Of a stretch of DNA of 20,535 nucleotides, positions 13,684 to 20,535 are shown one piece after another. The stretch is from NCBI GenBank assembly GCA_040755035.1, contig JBFMBU010000153.1:1-20535 (forward strand), in the 5' to 3' direction. The DNA comes from RBG-13-43-22 sp040755035. GTDB lineage: Bacteria; Desulfobacterota; RBG-13-43-22. The notes under the pieces were generated by a model. That model made no database searches and was not told where the DNA came from. It worked only from the letters and a program-made list of their open reading frames with translations. How positions within the stretch are numbered: the stretch's first letter is position 1; each line of letters begins with the position of its first letter. The position numbers were made by a program, and so were the translations under genes.

Positions 13684-16600
13684 TCATTCAAACAACCCCT
13701 GGACCTTGGCCTCGATCTGTTCATCCAGAAAATGATGGACCGAGATGGCCTGGGCCGGGCATTCGGAGGCGCACATGCCGCACCCCCGGCATCGGGCCGG
13801 ATCAATCTGGGACACCCCGTATTCATTGATATAGGGTACGCCGTAAGGACAGGTGCGGACACAGGTCATGCAGGCCGCACACAATTCCGGATCCACCTGG
13901 GAGGACGGTCCTACCTGAATCACGTCTTTGGAAAGGATTGACAAGGCCCGGCCGGCCGCCCCCTTGGCCTGGACCATGGCCTCTTCCGGAAATTTCGGGC
14001 CGTGGCCGTCGCCGCATAGGAACATCCCGTCGGTGGTGAAATCCAAAGGCCGGAGTTTGACATGGGCCTCAAGAAAATAACCCCGGTCGTCCCGCGGGAG
14101 TTTGTAAACCCCGGCAATCCGAGCGGACAGGGGATGAGGCTTCATGGCCGCACTTAGCACAATATGGTCCGGTGACAAGACCACCTGGCGCCTGAGTCCC
14201 GGTTCGGAAAAACGGATGGACAGGCGGCCGTCTTTTTCAAAGACCTCCGGTCCCTGCTCCGGTTCATAGCGGATAAAGAGGACCCCCTGCTGCCGGGCCT
14301 TTTTATAATATTGCTCTTTTAAGCCGAAGGTGCGAAGGTCCCGATAGAGAAGGATAACCTCCATTTTGGGATTGATTTCCTTCAACCTCAGGGCATTGGC
14401 TACGGCCTGACTGCAACAGATGCGGCTGCAATAGGGATTTGCCTGGTTGCGTGATCCCACGCACTGGATCATAACCACTTGGTTTAAGGACCCGACCCGG
14501 TCTCTTTCTTCCCTGATCGCCTTTTCCAAATCCCTTTGAATCCAAACCCCCGGATGCCGGCCGTAGAGGTATTCATCCGGAAAGCTGGGCTCGGCCCCGG
14601 TGGCGATAATGGCCGTTCCGTGGCGCAGGGAAAGGGATTCACCGCCCGTCTTTTTGATCTGGGAAACGAAGCCGCCCACGTGACCGTCTATCTTTTCCAC
14701 CTGACCGCCTAAGTGAGTTGTAATCTTGGGATGATCCTGAACCTTGCCGATCAGGTCCGGGAGGTATCCGGCCGGGTCAAACCCTTCCAGGGTGGGCAGA
14801 CTTTCTCGGTGCCTTCCGCCTAAGGCATCGCTTTGTTCAATGATATGGGTCTTGAATCCCTGATCGGCCATGGTTAAAGCTGCGGTTAATCCGGCAAGGC
14901 CCCCGCCTACGACTAAGGCTACCGGAAGGACCGGGACCTGCTGGGTGGCAATGGGTTCCTGCTTGGTGATGCGGTGGACCGACATGCGGACCAGGTCTTT
15001 GGACTTTCGGGTGGCCACCTCGGACTGACCGGCATGGACCCAGGAACACTGGTTGCGGATGTTGGCCATTTCTAAGAGATAGGGATTTAACCCGGCGTCC
15101 CGCAGGGTGTCCATAAACAGGGTTTCATGGGTCTTGGGTGAACAGGAGGCCACCACCACCCGGTTGAGATCGTGCTCCTGGATCAACTCCTTCATCCGCA
15201 CCTTGGAGTCAGTGGAACAGGCAAATAAAAAGACCTCCGAATAGACCACCTTGGGTAAGGACCGGGCATATTCAGCCACACTCTGGACGTCCACCACCCC
15301 GGCAATATTGGTTCCGCAGCAGCAGACAAAGACACCAATCTTGGGGCCTATGCCGAATAACGAGCGTTCCGGCGGCAGTAGGGGTCTGCTGATCTCATAA
15401 CCCCGGACCTTGGCAATGGGCAGGGCCGCTTCCGCCGCGGCTGCGCTGGCCTGGGCCACGGTTTCGGGGATATCCTTGGGGCCTTCAAAACCCCCGCAGA
15501 CAAAAACCCCCTCCCGGGAGGTGTGCAAAGGTTTTCCGATCACATTCCCGGCAAAGCCATAAGGGTCGAGTTCCAGACCCAGGCGCCGGGCCAGGGTAAC
15601 GGCCTCAGCCGAAGGGGACAAGCCCACGGCTAAGACCACCAGGTCAAAGACTTCCTCCTTTTTTTGTCCGCTTTCCGGGTCCTGATAAGTCAGTTCCAGA
15701 TCATGGGTGACCGGGTTTTCCACCACCCGGCTGATCATAGAGCGGATATAACGAACCCCGCTCTGGGATTCGGCCCGCAGACAATAGGAATCAAAGCCTT
15801 TGCCCTGGGCCCGCAGGTCCAGGAAAAAGATGGCAGGTTCCAGTTCGGGATGATGGGCCTTGGCGATGACCGCCTCTTTGGTGGCGGCCATACAGCAGAC
15901 CGAAGAACAGAACTCCCGGCCTTGGCGAATGGACTCCCGGGAGCCCACACACTGGATCCAGGCTATCTTTTTGGGAACGGCTTTATCGGAGACCCTCAGG
16001 ATTTCACCGCCCGAAGGACCGGTGGCCGAAAGACAGCGTTCGAATTCCATGGTGGTGATCACATTGGGATAGCGTCCGTAGCCGTATTCAGGGGCCTCAG
16101 CGGCATCGAAGAGATCCAGCCCGGAGGCCAGGATGACCGAACCCACTTCCAGGGTCATTTCTTCCGGATGCTGATTAAAATCGATAGCATTATTTTTACA
16201 GAACTTTTCACAGGCCCGGCAACGGCCCTTTTGAAAATAGATACAATGATCGCGGTCAATTTCATAAACCAGGGGCACGGCCTGGGGGTAAAGGAGATAA
16301 ACGGCCTTGCGCTGGTTCAGACCCTGATTAAAATCATCTTCCATTTTGGCCGGGCATTTCTGGGCGCAGATGCCGCAGCCCACGCATTTCTCCTCGTCCA
16401 CATAACGGGGATGTTTTTTAATCAGGGCCTGGAAGCGGCCCGGTTTGCCCTCCAGGGCAAGCAGTTCGGCCTTGGTGATGATTTTTATATTGGGATGGCT
16501 GGCTGCCCCGATCAGCTTGGGGGAGATCATGCACATGGCGCAGTCGTTGGTGGGAAAGGTCTTATCCAATTGGCTCATCCGGCCGCCGATGGAACCTTTT

Positions 16601-16722
16601 CGCTCCACCAGATAAACCAGATAGCCGGACTCGGCCAGATCGAGCGAGGCCTGTATGCCGGCGATCCCGCCTCCGACAACCATCACCGCACCGATGGGGT
16701 TTGCAGCTTTTTCGTTAGACAT
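13684..16722 (-). CDS. hdrA: Double-length HdrA (two fused HdrA modules), flavin/Fe-S electron-bifurcation subunit
   Basis: 1012 aa. HdrA binds FAD and several [4Fe-4S] clusters and is the site of flavin-based electron bifurcation in heterodisulfide reductase complexes. Module 1 begins directly with an FAD fold (GGGIAG, 17-22), then TFPTNDCAMC (Cys61/64) and two Fe-S motifs, Cys113/116/119/123 and Cys160/168/171/175. Module 2 begins near residue 460 with the HdrA N-terminal domain (FVCCCGTNIAG, Cys467-469; VVASCSPKTHE), followed by a second FAD fold (GGGLAG, 606-611). The C-terminus has two ferredoxin motifs, Cys948/951/954/958 and Cys978/981/984/988. Typical methanogen HdrA is about 650 aa; long double forms occur in sulfate reducers and acetogens. 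The Shine-Dalgarno before ATG 16722 is weak. The flanking hdrB and mvhD support an HdrABC-MvhD complex. Confidence 0.92.
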   Translation of the reverse strand: MSNEKAANPIGAVMVVGGGIAGIQASLDLAESGYLVYLVERKGSIGGRMSQLDKTFPTNDCAMCMISPKLIGAASHPNIKIITKAELLALEGKPGRFQALIKKHPRYVDEEKCVGCGICAQKCPAKMEDDFNQGLNQRKAVYLLYPQAVPLVYEIDRDHCIYFQKGRCRACEKFCKNNAIDFNQHPEEMTLEVGSVILASGLDLFDAAEAPEYGYGRYPNVITTMEFERCLSATGPSGGEILRVSDKAVPKKIAWIQCVGSRESIRQGREFCSSVCCMAATKEAVIAKAHHPELEPAIFFLDLRAQGKGFDSYCLRAESQSGVRYIRSMISRVVENPVTHDLELTYQDPESGQKKEEVFDLVVLAVGLSPSAEAVTLARRLGLELDPYGFAGNVIGKPLHTSREGVFVCGGFEGPKDIPETVAQASAAAAEAALPIAKVRGYEISRPLLPPERSLFGIGPKIGVFVCCCGTNIAGVVDVQSVAEYARSLPKVVYSEVFLFACSTDSKVRMKELIQEHDLNRVVVASCSPKTHETLFMDTLRDAGLNPYLLEMANIRNQCSWVHAGQSEVATRKSKDLVRMSVHRITKQEPIATQQVPVLPVALVVGGGLAGLTAALTMADQGFKTHIIEQSDALGGRHRESLPTLEGFDPAGYLPDLIGKVQDHPKITTHLGGQVEKIDGHVGGFVSQIKKTGGESLSLRHGTAIIATGAEPSFPDEYLYGRHPGVWIQRDLEKAIREERDRVGSLNQVVMIQCVGSRNQANPYCSRICCSQAVANALRLKEINPKMEVILLYRDLRTFGLKEQYYKKARQQGVLFIRYEPEQGPEVFEKDGRLSIRFSEPGLRRQVVLSPDHIVLSAAMKPHPLSARIAGVYKLPRDDRGYFLEAHVKLRPLDFTTDGMFLCGDGHGPKFPEEAMVQAKGAAGRALSILSKDVIQVGPSSQVDPELCAACMTCVRTCPYGVPYINEYGVSQIDPARCRGCGMCASECPAQAISVHHFLDEQIEAKVQGLFE

Positions 16723-16742
16723 AGTGGTTAACCAAAAATAAT

Positions 16743-16826
16743 GTTACGGGTTACACGTTACGGGTTACGGGTTGCGAGTTTCGGGTTAAGGGTTGCTGGT
16801 TGCACGTTTCAGGTTGCTGGTTTGTG
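16743..16826 (+). repeat. Heptamer array GTTNNNN x12 (consensus GTTACGG/GTTGCNG)
   Basis: Twelve consecutive units in perfect 7-nt phase, each beginning GTT: GTTACGG occurs three times, with variants such as GTTACAC, GTTGCGA, GTTTCGG, GTTAAGG and GTTGCTG. Divergence increases towards the right end. It starts 21 nt upstream of the hdrA start codon. Confidence 0.88.
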
Positions 16827-16921
16827 CATTCATTTCTGACATATCGATCGATGGGAGATATTGTAAAACCATTCCCGATCAGTTTTACCGGTCTCCTGTT
16901 TAGGTCGATGAAATCGACCGG

Positions 16922-16955
16922 AAAGATTTCTCGTCGCTTCCCTCCTCGAAATGAC
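16922..16955. repeat. Single arm of a REP-like palindromic element
   Basis: The stretch beginning AAAGATTTCTCG and ending CTCGAAATGAC matches one half of the palindrome at 18001-18074 in its key words: AGATT near one end, TCCCTCC in the middle, and the CGAAATGAC end. The partner arm is absent or too decayed to see. Confidence 0.55.
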
Positions 16956-17007
16956 AAAATTCGAATTTTTACGAGACCGACTCCTGAGTTGTTATAATGG
17001 TTACGGT

Positions 17008-17081
17008 TTTTAACCCGTAACCCGTAACTGGCAGCCCGTAACGGTTTTTTTGTCCGCAACCCGTAACCTGCAACTCGCAAC
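17008..17081 (-). repeat. Heptamer array GTTACGG type, inverted copy
   Basis: Read on the minus strand: GTTGCGA, GTTGCAG, GTTACGG, GTTGCGG, an 11-nt interruption (17043-17053), then GTTACGG, GCTGCCA, GTTACGG, GTTACGG, GTTAAAA. Phase is kept within each half. The consensus equals that of the array at 16743-16826 but in opposite orientation. It lies directly downstream of the hdrB stop. Confidence 0.85.
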
Positions 17082-17089
17082 CAATATTT

Positions 17090-17911
17090 CTATCCGGCAA
17101 TCAATCCTTTCTCCCTTAAATAAGGAAGGGGGTCCACCCGATGCCGTTTCAGGCCCCGCCAGATATCTTTTAAGCCCAGGGCCAGGCCGATCAGCTCGGT
17201 AAAATAAAAGACCGGCAGTTGGTAATCTTTTTTAAACAAACCTGAAATCTCTTTTTGATAGAGGTCCAGGTTGGCCTGGCACATCTGGCAGGAGACGATG
17301 ATGCACTCGGCCCCGGCCTCCAAGGCCCGGTCGTAGAGCTTCCGGACCAGGGTTTGGATGATTTCCGGTTTGGAGATGGAAAAGCTGGCCCCGCAGCAAT
17401 CAGTTTTAAAAGACCAGGGCTTAACCTCGACACCCAGGGTTTGGGCGATTTGATCCATCTCCATGGGGTTTTCATAATTTTTGCTGCCGGTGATCTTAGG
17501 CGGCCGGTTGGCCATGCAGCCGTAATAGCAGACTGCCGATAAGGTTTTCAGCGGTATCTTAACCGCAGACTTTATTTTTTCCAAAAGGGCCGGCTGGGCC
17601 ATAAAGGTGGCCATATCATAAATCGGGATTCCGGACTGGGTTTCGACCTTGGCCCGGATCAGCCGGTTGTAACATAAGGGACAGGGGACCAGCAGGTCCT
17701 GGCCCATTCTTTCCATTTCGGTAAAATTCCGGGCTGGAAGATCAAGGGCCAATCGATCGTTCAGACTATGGGCTGAGGTTGCGCCGCAACAGGTCCAGTT
17801 TTCCGGTTCCTGGAGGTCAATGTCCAAAGCCCCGCAGACAGTCCTGATCGATTCGTCATAATCCCGGGCTGAAGATTCTAAGGAACAACCGGGGTAGTAG
17901 GTTACGTTCAT
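17090..17911 (-). CDS. hdrB: Heterodisulfide reductase subunit B-like protein, two complete CCG domains
   Basis: 273 aa. HdrB carries the two non-cubane [4Fe-4S] clusters that cleave CoM-S-S-CoB in methanogens. Both cluster sites are complete here: Cys9, Cys41-Cys42, Cys77/Cys80 and Cys132 (with Cys128), Cys172-Cys173, Cys208/Cys211, matching the CX(n)CCG...CxxC pattern. Bacteria lack the CoM/CoB substrate, so the natural acceptor is unknown; in MetVF-HdrABC-MvhD complexes HdrB is presumed to reduce an unidentified (di)sulfide or to exchange electrons with another partner. ATG 17911 has AGAAGG 7 nt upstream (17919-17924). It lies 201 nt after hdrC, with a REP-like palindrome between. Retention of all ligands argues for an active site under selection. 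Confidence 0.92.
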   Translation of the reverse strand: MNVTYYPGCSLESSARDYDESIRTVCGALDIDLQEPENWTCCGATSAHSLNDRLALDLPARNFTEMERMGQDLLVPCPLCYNRLIRAKVETQSGIPIYDMATFMAQPALLEKIKSAVKIPLKTLSAVCYYGCMANRPPKITGSKNYENPMEMDQIAQTLGVEVKPWSFKTDCCGASFSISKPEIIQTLVRKLYDRALEAGAECIIVSCQMCQANLDLYQKEISGLFKKDYQLPVFYFTELIGLALGLKDIWRGLKRHRVDPLPYLREKGLIAG

Positions 17912-18000
17912 GAATAAACCTTCTTATTATTACTTTGGTTCATGGAGGTCTCAGTTTCAAACCGTTGTTAAGTTTGATTCATTCGAAAAAAGCCTTTGCA

Positions 18001-18074
18001 GTCATCCCGACCGGGAGGGAGGGATCTTATCAGCAGGTGACAGATCGAAGATTCCTCCCTTTGGTCGAAATGAC
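18001..18074. repeat. REP-like imperfect palindrome in the hdrC-hdrB spacer
   Basis: The left arm (18001-18028, starting GTCATCCCGACC) and right arm (18048-18074, ending GGTCGAAATGAC) are inverted copies with about 80 percent visible match over 27-28 nt, separated by 19 nt. The GTCATTTCGACC...AATCTT pattern is of a type I have often seen dispersed in anaerobe genomes. A single related arm lies at 16922-16955. Confidence 0.75.
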
Positions 18075-18112
18075 CAATCCGGTGGTTTACGAGTTATTTG
18101 ATTTTGCCATTT

Positions 18113-18688
18113 TCAAAAATCTTTAAATAACTCCTGGACCTCTTTCCTGTGATTGCCGCCGGGAAACAGGGAAAGACGTCCCCGTCTTAGCATACTCAGG
18201 CCCAGTCCGGCATTTTTGGAAAGACCTGAAAAATCAATCCGGCCTTTCTTTAGATCGGTCCAGGAGGATTTAAGCCGATAGGCCCCCATAAGCATGGTTT
18301 CATTAATACGTCCGAACTTTTTTATATTGCTCAAAAAAGCCTCATGAAATCGGGCGACCTCTTCTTGTTCCGGTTTTTGACCACGTTTCAACACTTCCTG
18401 TTTGAGATCGTCCATCAGTTTCGAAATCTCGATCTCATTGGGACACCGGGTAGTGCAGGTTTCGCAGGAGGCACAAACCCAGATGGTTTTGGAATTAAGG
18501 ACCTCGTCGGTCAATCCCATTTGAAGCATCCTGATCAGTTGATGGGGCAAAAAATCCATGGCGAAGGTCACCGGACAACCGTTAGAGCATTTGCCACACT
18601 GGTAACAGGCCAAGACATCCACCTTCCAGTCGGCCACTACCTTACGGGCAAAGTTGGTATTTACTTCCGTTATCATTTCCATATTCAT
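18113..18688 (-). CDS. hdrC: Heterodisulfide reductase subunit C-like [4Fe-4S] protein
   Basis: 191 aa soluble protein with two ferredoxin-type motifs: Cys28/31/34/38 (CYQCGKCSNGCP) and Cys72/75/78/82 (CASCETCTTRCP). The order and the following helical region (DDLKQEVLKRGQKPEQEEVARFHEAFLSN, abbreviated here to its sense) are typical of HdrC, which relays electrons between HdrA and HdrB. No membrane segment is seen, so this is the cytoplasmic HdrABC type, not the membrane HdrDE type. ATG 18688 overlaps the TGA of the upstream glutamate-synthase-like gene (ATGA) and has GGAGG at 18691-18695. That overlap ties hdrC expression to the upstream gene. It is followed by hdrB after 201 nt containing a REP-like palindrome. 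Confidence 0.92.
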   Translation of the reverse strand: MNMEMITEVNTNFARKVVADWKVDVLACYQCGKCSNGCPVTFAMDFLPHQLIRMLQMGLTDEVLNSKTIWVCASCETCTTRCPNEIEISKLMDDLKQEVLKRGQKPEQEEVARFHEAFLSNIKKFGRINETMLMGAYRLKSSWTDLKKGRIDFSGLSKNAGLGLSMLRRGRLSLFPGGNHRKEVQELFKDF

Positions 18689-20535
18689 TCCTCCACCGCG
18701 GCCTTGGCCAGGTCCTTTACTTTTTGCGGGATGATTTTCCAGTAAACCTCGCCGGGGGTTTTGCGCACCCCGTCCACGGTCAGGAGGTCCTCTTCCACTG
18801 AGATACCGAAGAGATTTTCATTCTCTTTTAGAAAGGGCAGGATCAGGCGCCAATCCTCTGGGGTTAACTCATCAAAGGCCCCGCCATTCAGTTGCTCCTC
18901 CACCAGGAGCCGTCCGGGGTCCCGGACATAAATGGCCCCTCCCGAGGCTAAGGAAAAAAGGTTGGAGCCGGGATAGGGAGTGGCCTGGGGACGGGGCCGT
19001 CCGGCCTCATCAAATTCAAGACCGTTGAGGATAACGAATCCGCCTCCGTTGTGGGGATTTCCGGCCATAAAGGACTCGGCCAGATAATCCAGGGCCGTCC
19101 CGTTGATAACCACCTTGGGGCGTCCGACGGCATTGATCAAAGGACGGCCGGCGGCATTGCCCATGACATAGATCTCTCCGCCCTTGGCCCCATAGAGAAA
19201 GGTTTGTCCCACATCCCCGTAAATAACCAATTTGCCGGATTTCATGATCTGGCCGAGCTGGTCCTGGGCATTACCATGGACTTCAAGGTGCAGGCCGTCA
19301 ATGCCAGAGGCTAAGTAATCCCCGGAACTGCCATAGGCATCGATGCGGACGTTCTGGGTCCCCGGCCCCAGACCGCAGCCCAGAAATCGCTGGCCCCGGT
19401 ACCCATAGCAGATAAATTTTTTCCATCCCAGCTCATAGGCCCGGCAGATCAAGCGGGCATCACATTCATCGCCTTCCGGCGGAAACCCGTCTGCGTTCAG
19501 GATAAGGGTGGTCTGCTTTCCGGTCGGTTCAACCAGTTTCTCCCTGGTTCCCCAGGTGATCAGGCGGAACCGGCTCCCGTTTCCGGAACCGATAGGATCC
19601 ACCTGGCCGAAGATCTCATCCAGGGTACTACGGGTTATATGCAGGATAGCACTGCGTTTCAATTTGCCGGCGGGAAAACGCCGGTCATTGAGCAGGGTCA
19701 GGGCCAGGATTGCGGTCTGCCGAAATTCATCATTAGTCCGGACGGCCTCCACCATCTGCCGGCAAAGCCGAAAGAAACCATCATAGCCGTCCCCCTGTAG
19801 TTGTTCCTTTAATAAGGCATAGAGCGCGGAAGAATTTCCCTGTTCTAACTTTTCAGTCAGAGATCCATCCTGGGACCCACCCTGGCCGGATTGGGCAACC
19901 GACCGGCTGAAATCCCTTAGTTCAATCCCCTTGGGGGTAGTGACTTCCTGGCTGAATTTATTGGAGCAGGTCAATTTCTTTTGGCCGGGATGGTCCGGGT
20001 CGTCGGCGATGTTAAAGATAAAGGCCCCGCCGTCGGTATGGCTCCCTCCCCGGGCGTTCCAGTATTTATCAGCCACCGGGCAGATACGCGGATCTTCAGC
20101 CGCCAGGCTGGCTAAGGTGGCATCGATAGCCTGTTTCTCGGAACAGACCAGTCCGACCTGAACCTCGCCGTCGTGAAAGGCGAAGACCTGGGGCCGGAGC
20201 ATGGCCGTATCGGTTATCCCGATTAACTGAAAACGGTTATGATAAAAATCGTTCCGGGCGATAATAAAAAACCAGGGCCCGTCCGGCGAGCCGTTGATAT
20301 GGATGGACTGAAGCAGGGCATAAATCTTCTGCTTTTCTTCGGGGAGCTGATCGAAATCCATTTCCGTGGTCGGCGCCAGGGCCTCGATAATATATTCCAG
20401 GGGATAGCCATAGGCGCGGTTCAGTAGGTCGAAAACCAGAACGGCCACTTCCGTATCGGTTAAGAAATGGGGGAAGATATTATTCTGCTTAAGGTATTCA
20501 GAAACAGAGTAATAATTGGCGAAATCACCATTATG
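18685..20535 (-). CDS. Glutamate-synthase-like protein: class II glutamine amidotransferase domain fused to GXGXG domain (5' end outside window)
   Basis: At least 616 residues. The frame runs off the right edge, so the true start and the expected catalytic Cys are not visible. The first visible residues, HNGDFANYYSV, contain the Asn-Gly oxyanion motif of class II amidotransferases, and TDTE 27 residues into the fragment supplies the glutamine-binding Asp, so a start at the GTG near 20448 would wrongly delete the active site. Later comes a linker, then a GXGXG beta-helix from roughly residue 370 of the fragment (IDAYGSSGDYLASG, GDVGQTFLYGAKGG, MGNAAGRPLINAVG). The FMN synthase domain that normally separates these two is absent and may be encoded upstream. 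The stop overlaps hdrC by ATGA. Glutamine-driven amination linked to the Hdr module is possible but unproven. Confidence 0.85.
   Translation of the reverse strand, partial: HNGDFANYYSVSEYLKQNNIFPHFLTDTEVAVLVFDLLNRAYGYPLEYIIEALAPTTEMDFDQLPEEKQKIYALLQSIHINGSPDGPWFFIIARNDFYHNRFQLIGITDTAMLRPQVFAFHDGEVQVGLVCSEKQAIDATLASLAAEDPRICPVADKYWNARGGSHTDGGAFIFNIADDPDHPGQKKLTCSNKFSQEVTTPKGIELRDFSRSVAQSGQGGSQDGSLTEKLEQGNSSALYALLKEQLQGDGYDGFFRLCRQMVEAVRTNDEFRQTAILALTLLNDRRFPAGKLKRSAILHITRSTLDEIFGQVDPIGSGNGSRFRLITWGTREKLVEPTGKQTTLILNADGFPPEGDECDARLICRAYELGWKKFICYGYRGQRFLGCGLGPGTQNVRIDAYGSSGDYLASGIDGLHLEVHGNAQDQLGQIMKSGKLVIYGDVGQTFLYGAKGGEIYVMGNAAGRPLINAVGRPKVVINGTALDYLAESFMAGNPHNGGGFVILNGLEFDEAGRPRPQATPYPGSNLFSLASGGAIYVRDPGRLLVEEQLNGGAFDELTPEDWRLILPFLKENENLFGISVEEDLLTVDGVRKTPGEVYWKIIPQKVKDLAKAAVEE

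Larger units (their letters stand above)
16723..17089. other. hdrB-hdrA spacer built from repeats
   Basis: 367 nt without a credible gene. It is organised as a heptamer block (16743-16826), a unique core containing one arm of a REP-like palindrome (16922-16955), and a second heptamer block in opposite orientation (17008-17081). The two outer blocks are inverted relative to each other, so the spacer could form a large imperfect stem-loop in the mRNA between hdrB and hdrA. It may tune the relative output of the two genes or be a decayed mobile element. Confidence 0.6.

Noticed and set aside
15664..16731. 355-codon open frame on the plus strand opposite hdrA
   Set aside because: It is fully antisense to a protein with clear HdrA motifs, has no family motif of its own, and is explained by the GC-rich codon positions of hdrA.
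13049..17081. CRISPR array
   Set aside because: The repeats are direct 7-nt units with no spacers, and no cas genes are present.
13684..18688. Qmo-type (QmoABC) menaquinone-linked complex
   Set aside because: No membrane QmoC-like subunit is present. HdrB with two CCG domains, mvhD and metVF point to a soluble HdrABC-MvhD-MetVF complex.

Overview
The window looks like chromosomal DNA from a strictly anaerobic bacterium, most likely a Desulfobacterota (deltaproteobacterial) sulfate reducer or syntroph. This is an inference from gene content: MetF/MetV with HdrABC and MvhD (methyl-branch Wood-Ljungdahl chemistry), many ferredoxin-type [4Fe-4S] motifs, split archaeal-type glutamate synthase genes, and a rubrerythrin-like diiron protein. 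No rRNA, tRNA, CRISPR array, transposase or phage gene was seen.

Layout. 1-2618 (+) is the end of a branched-chain amino acid type ABC importer operon: the livH tail, livM, livG and livF. 2757-3233 (-) is a rubrerythrin-like protein with its own terminator (2706-2733) and two palindromes upstream that may be operators. 3234-3762 is a long non-coding stretch. 3763-10055 (+) is a cluster of a class II glutamine amidotransferase, an FMN/Fe-S glutamate synthase core, a GXGXG + GltD-like + ferredoxin fusion, and an amidohydrolase-fold protein that seems to have lost its metal ligands. 10225-11168 (-) is a two-gene nucleotidyltransferase/unknown-protein pair resembling a toxin-antitoxin module. 11381-20535 (-) is a long operon read right to left: a glutamate-synthase-like protein (amidotransferase + GXGXG, its 5' end outside the window), hdrC, hdrB, a double-length hdrA, mvhD, metV and metF.

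How the genes fit together. The minus-strand set has the composition of the hexameric MetVF-HdrABC-MvhD methylene-tetrahydrofolate reductase described from Moorella thermoacetica, where Hdr-type flavin and Fe-S subunits pass electrons to or from MetF/MetV. Here a glutamine-hydrolysing GXGXG protein is translationally coupled (ATGA overlap) to hdrC at the head of the operon. The plus-strand cluster encodes a complete three-piece glutamate synthase: ammonia from glutamine, FMN core, and an NAD(P)H/ferredoxin electron input. So two glutamate-synthase-like systems lie within 17 kb, pointing at each other. A link between amino-nitrogen assimilation and one-carbon/Hdr electron transfer is the main speculative idea from the window.

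The intergenic spacers of the hdr/met operon are also unusual. They hold phase-locked degenerate heptamer arrays (AATCCGN and GTTACGG types, the latter in two inverted blocks), a TGGTCTATT-type degenerate repeat, and two members of a REP-like palindrome family.
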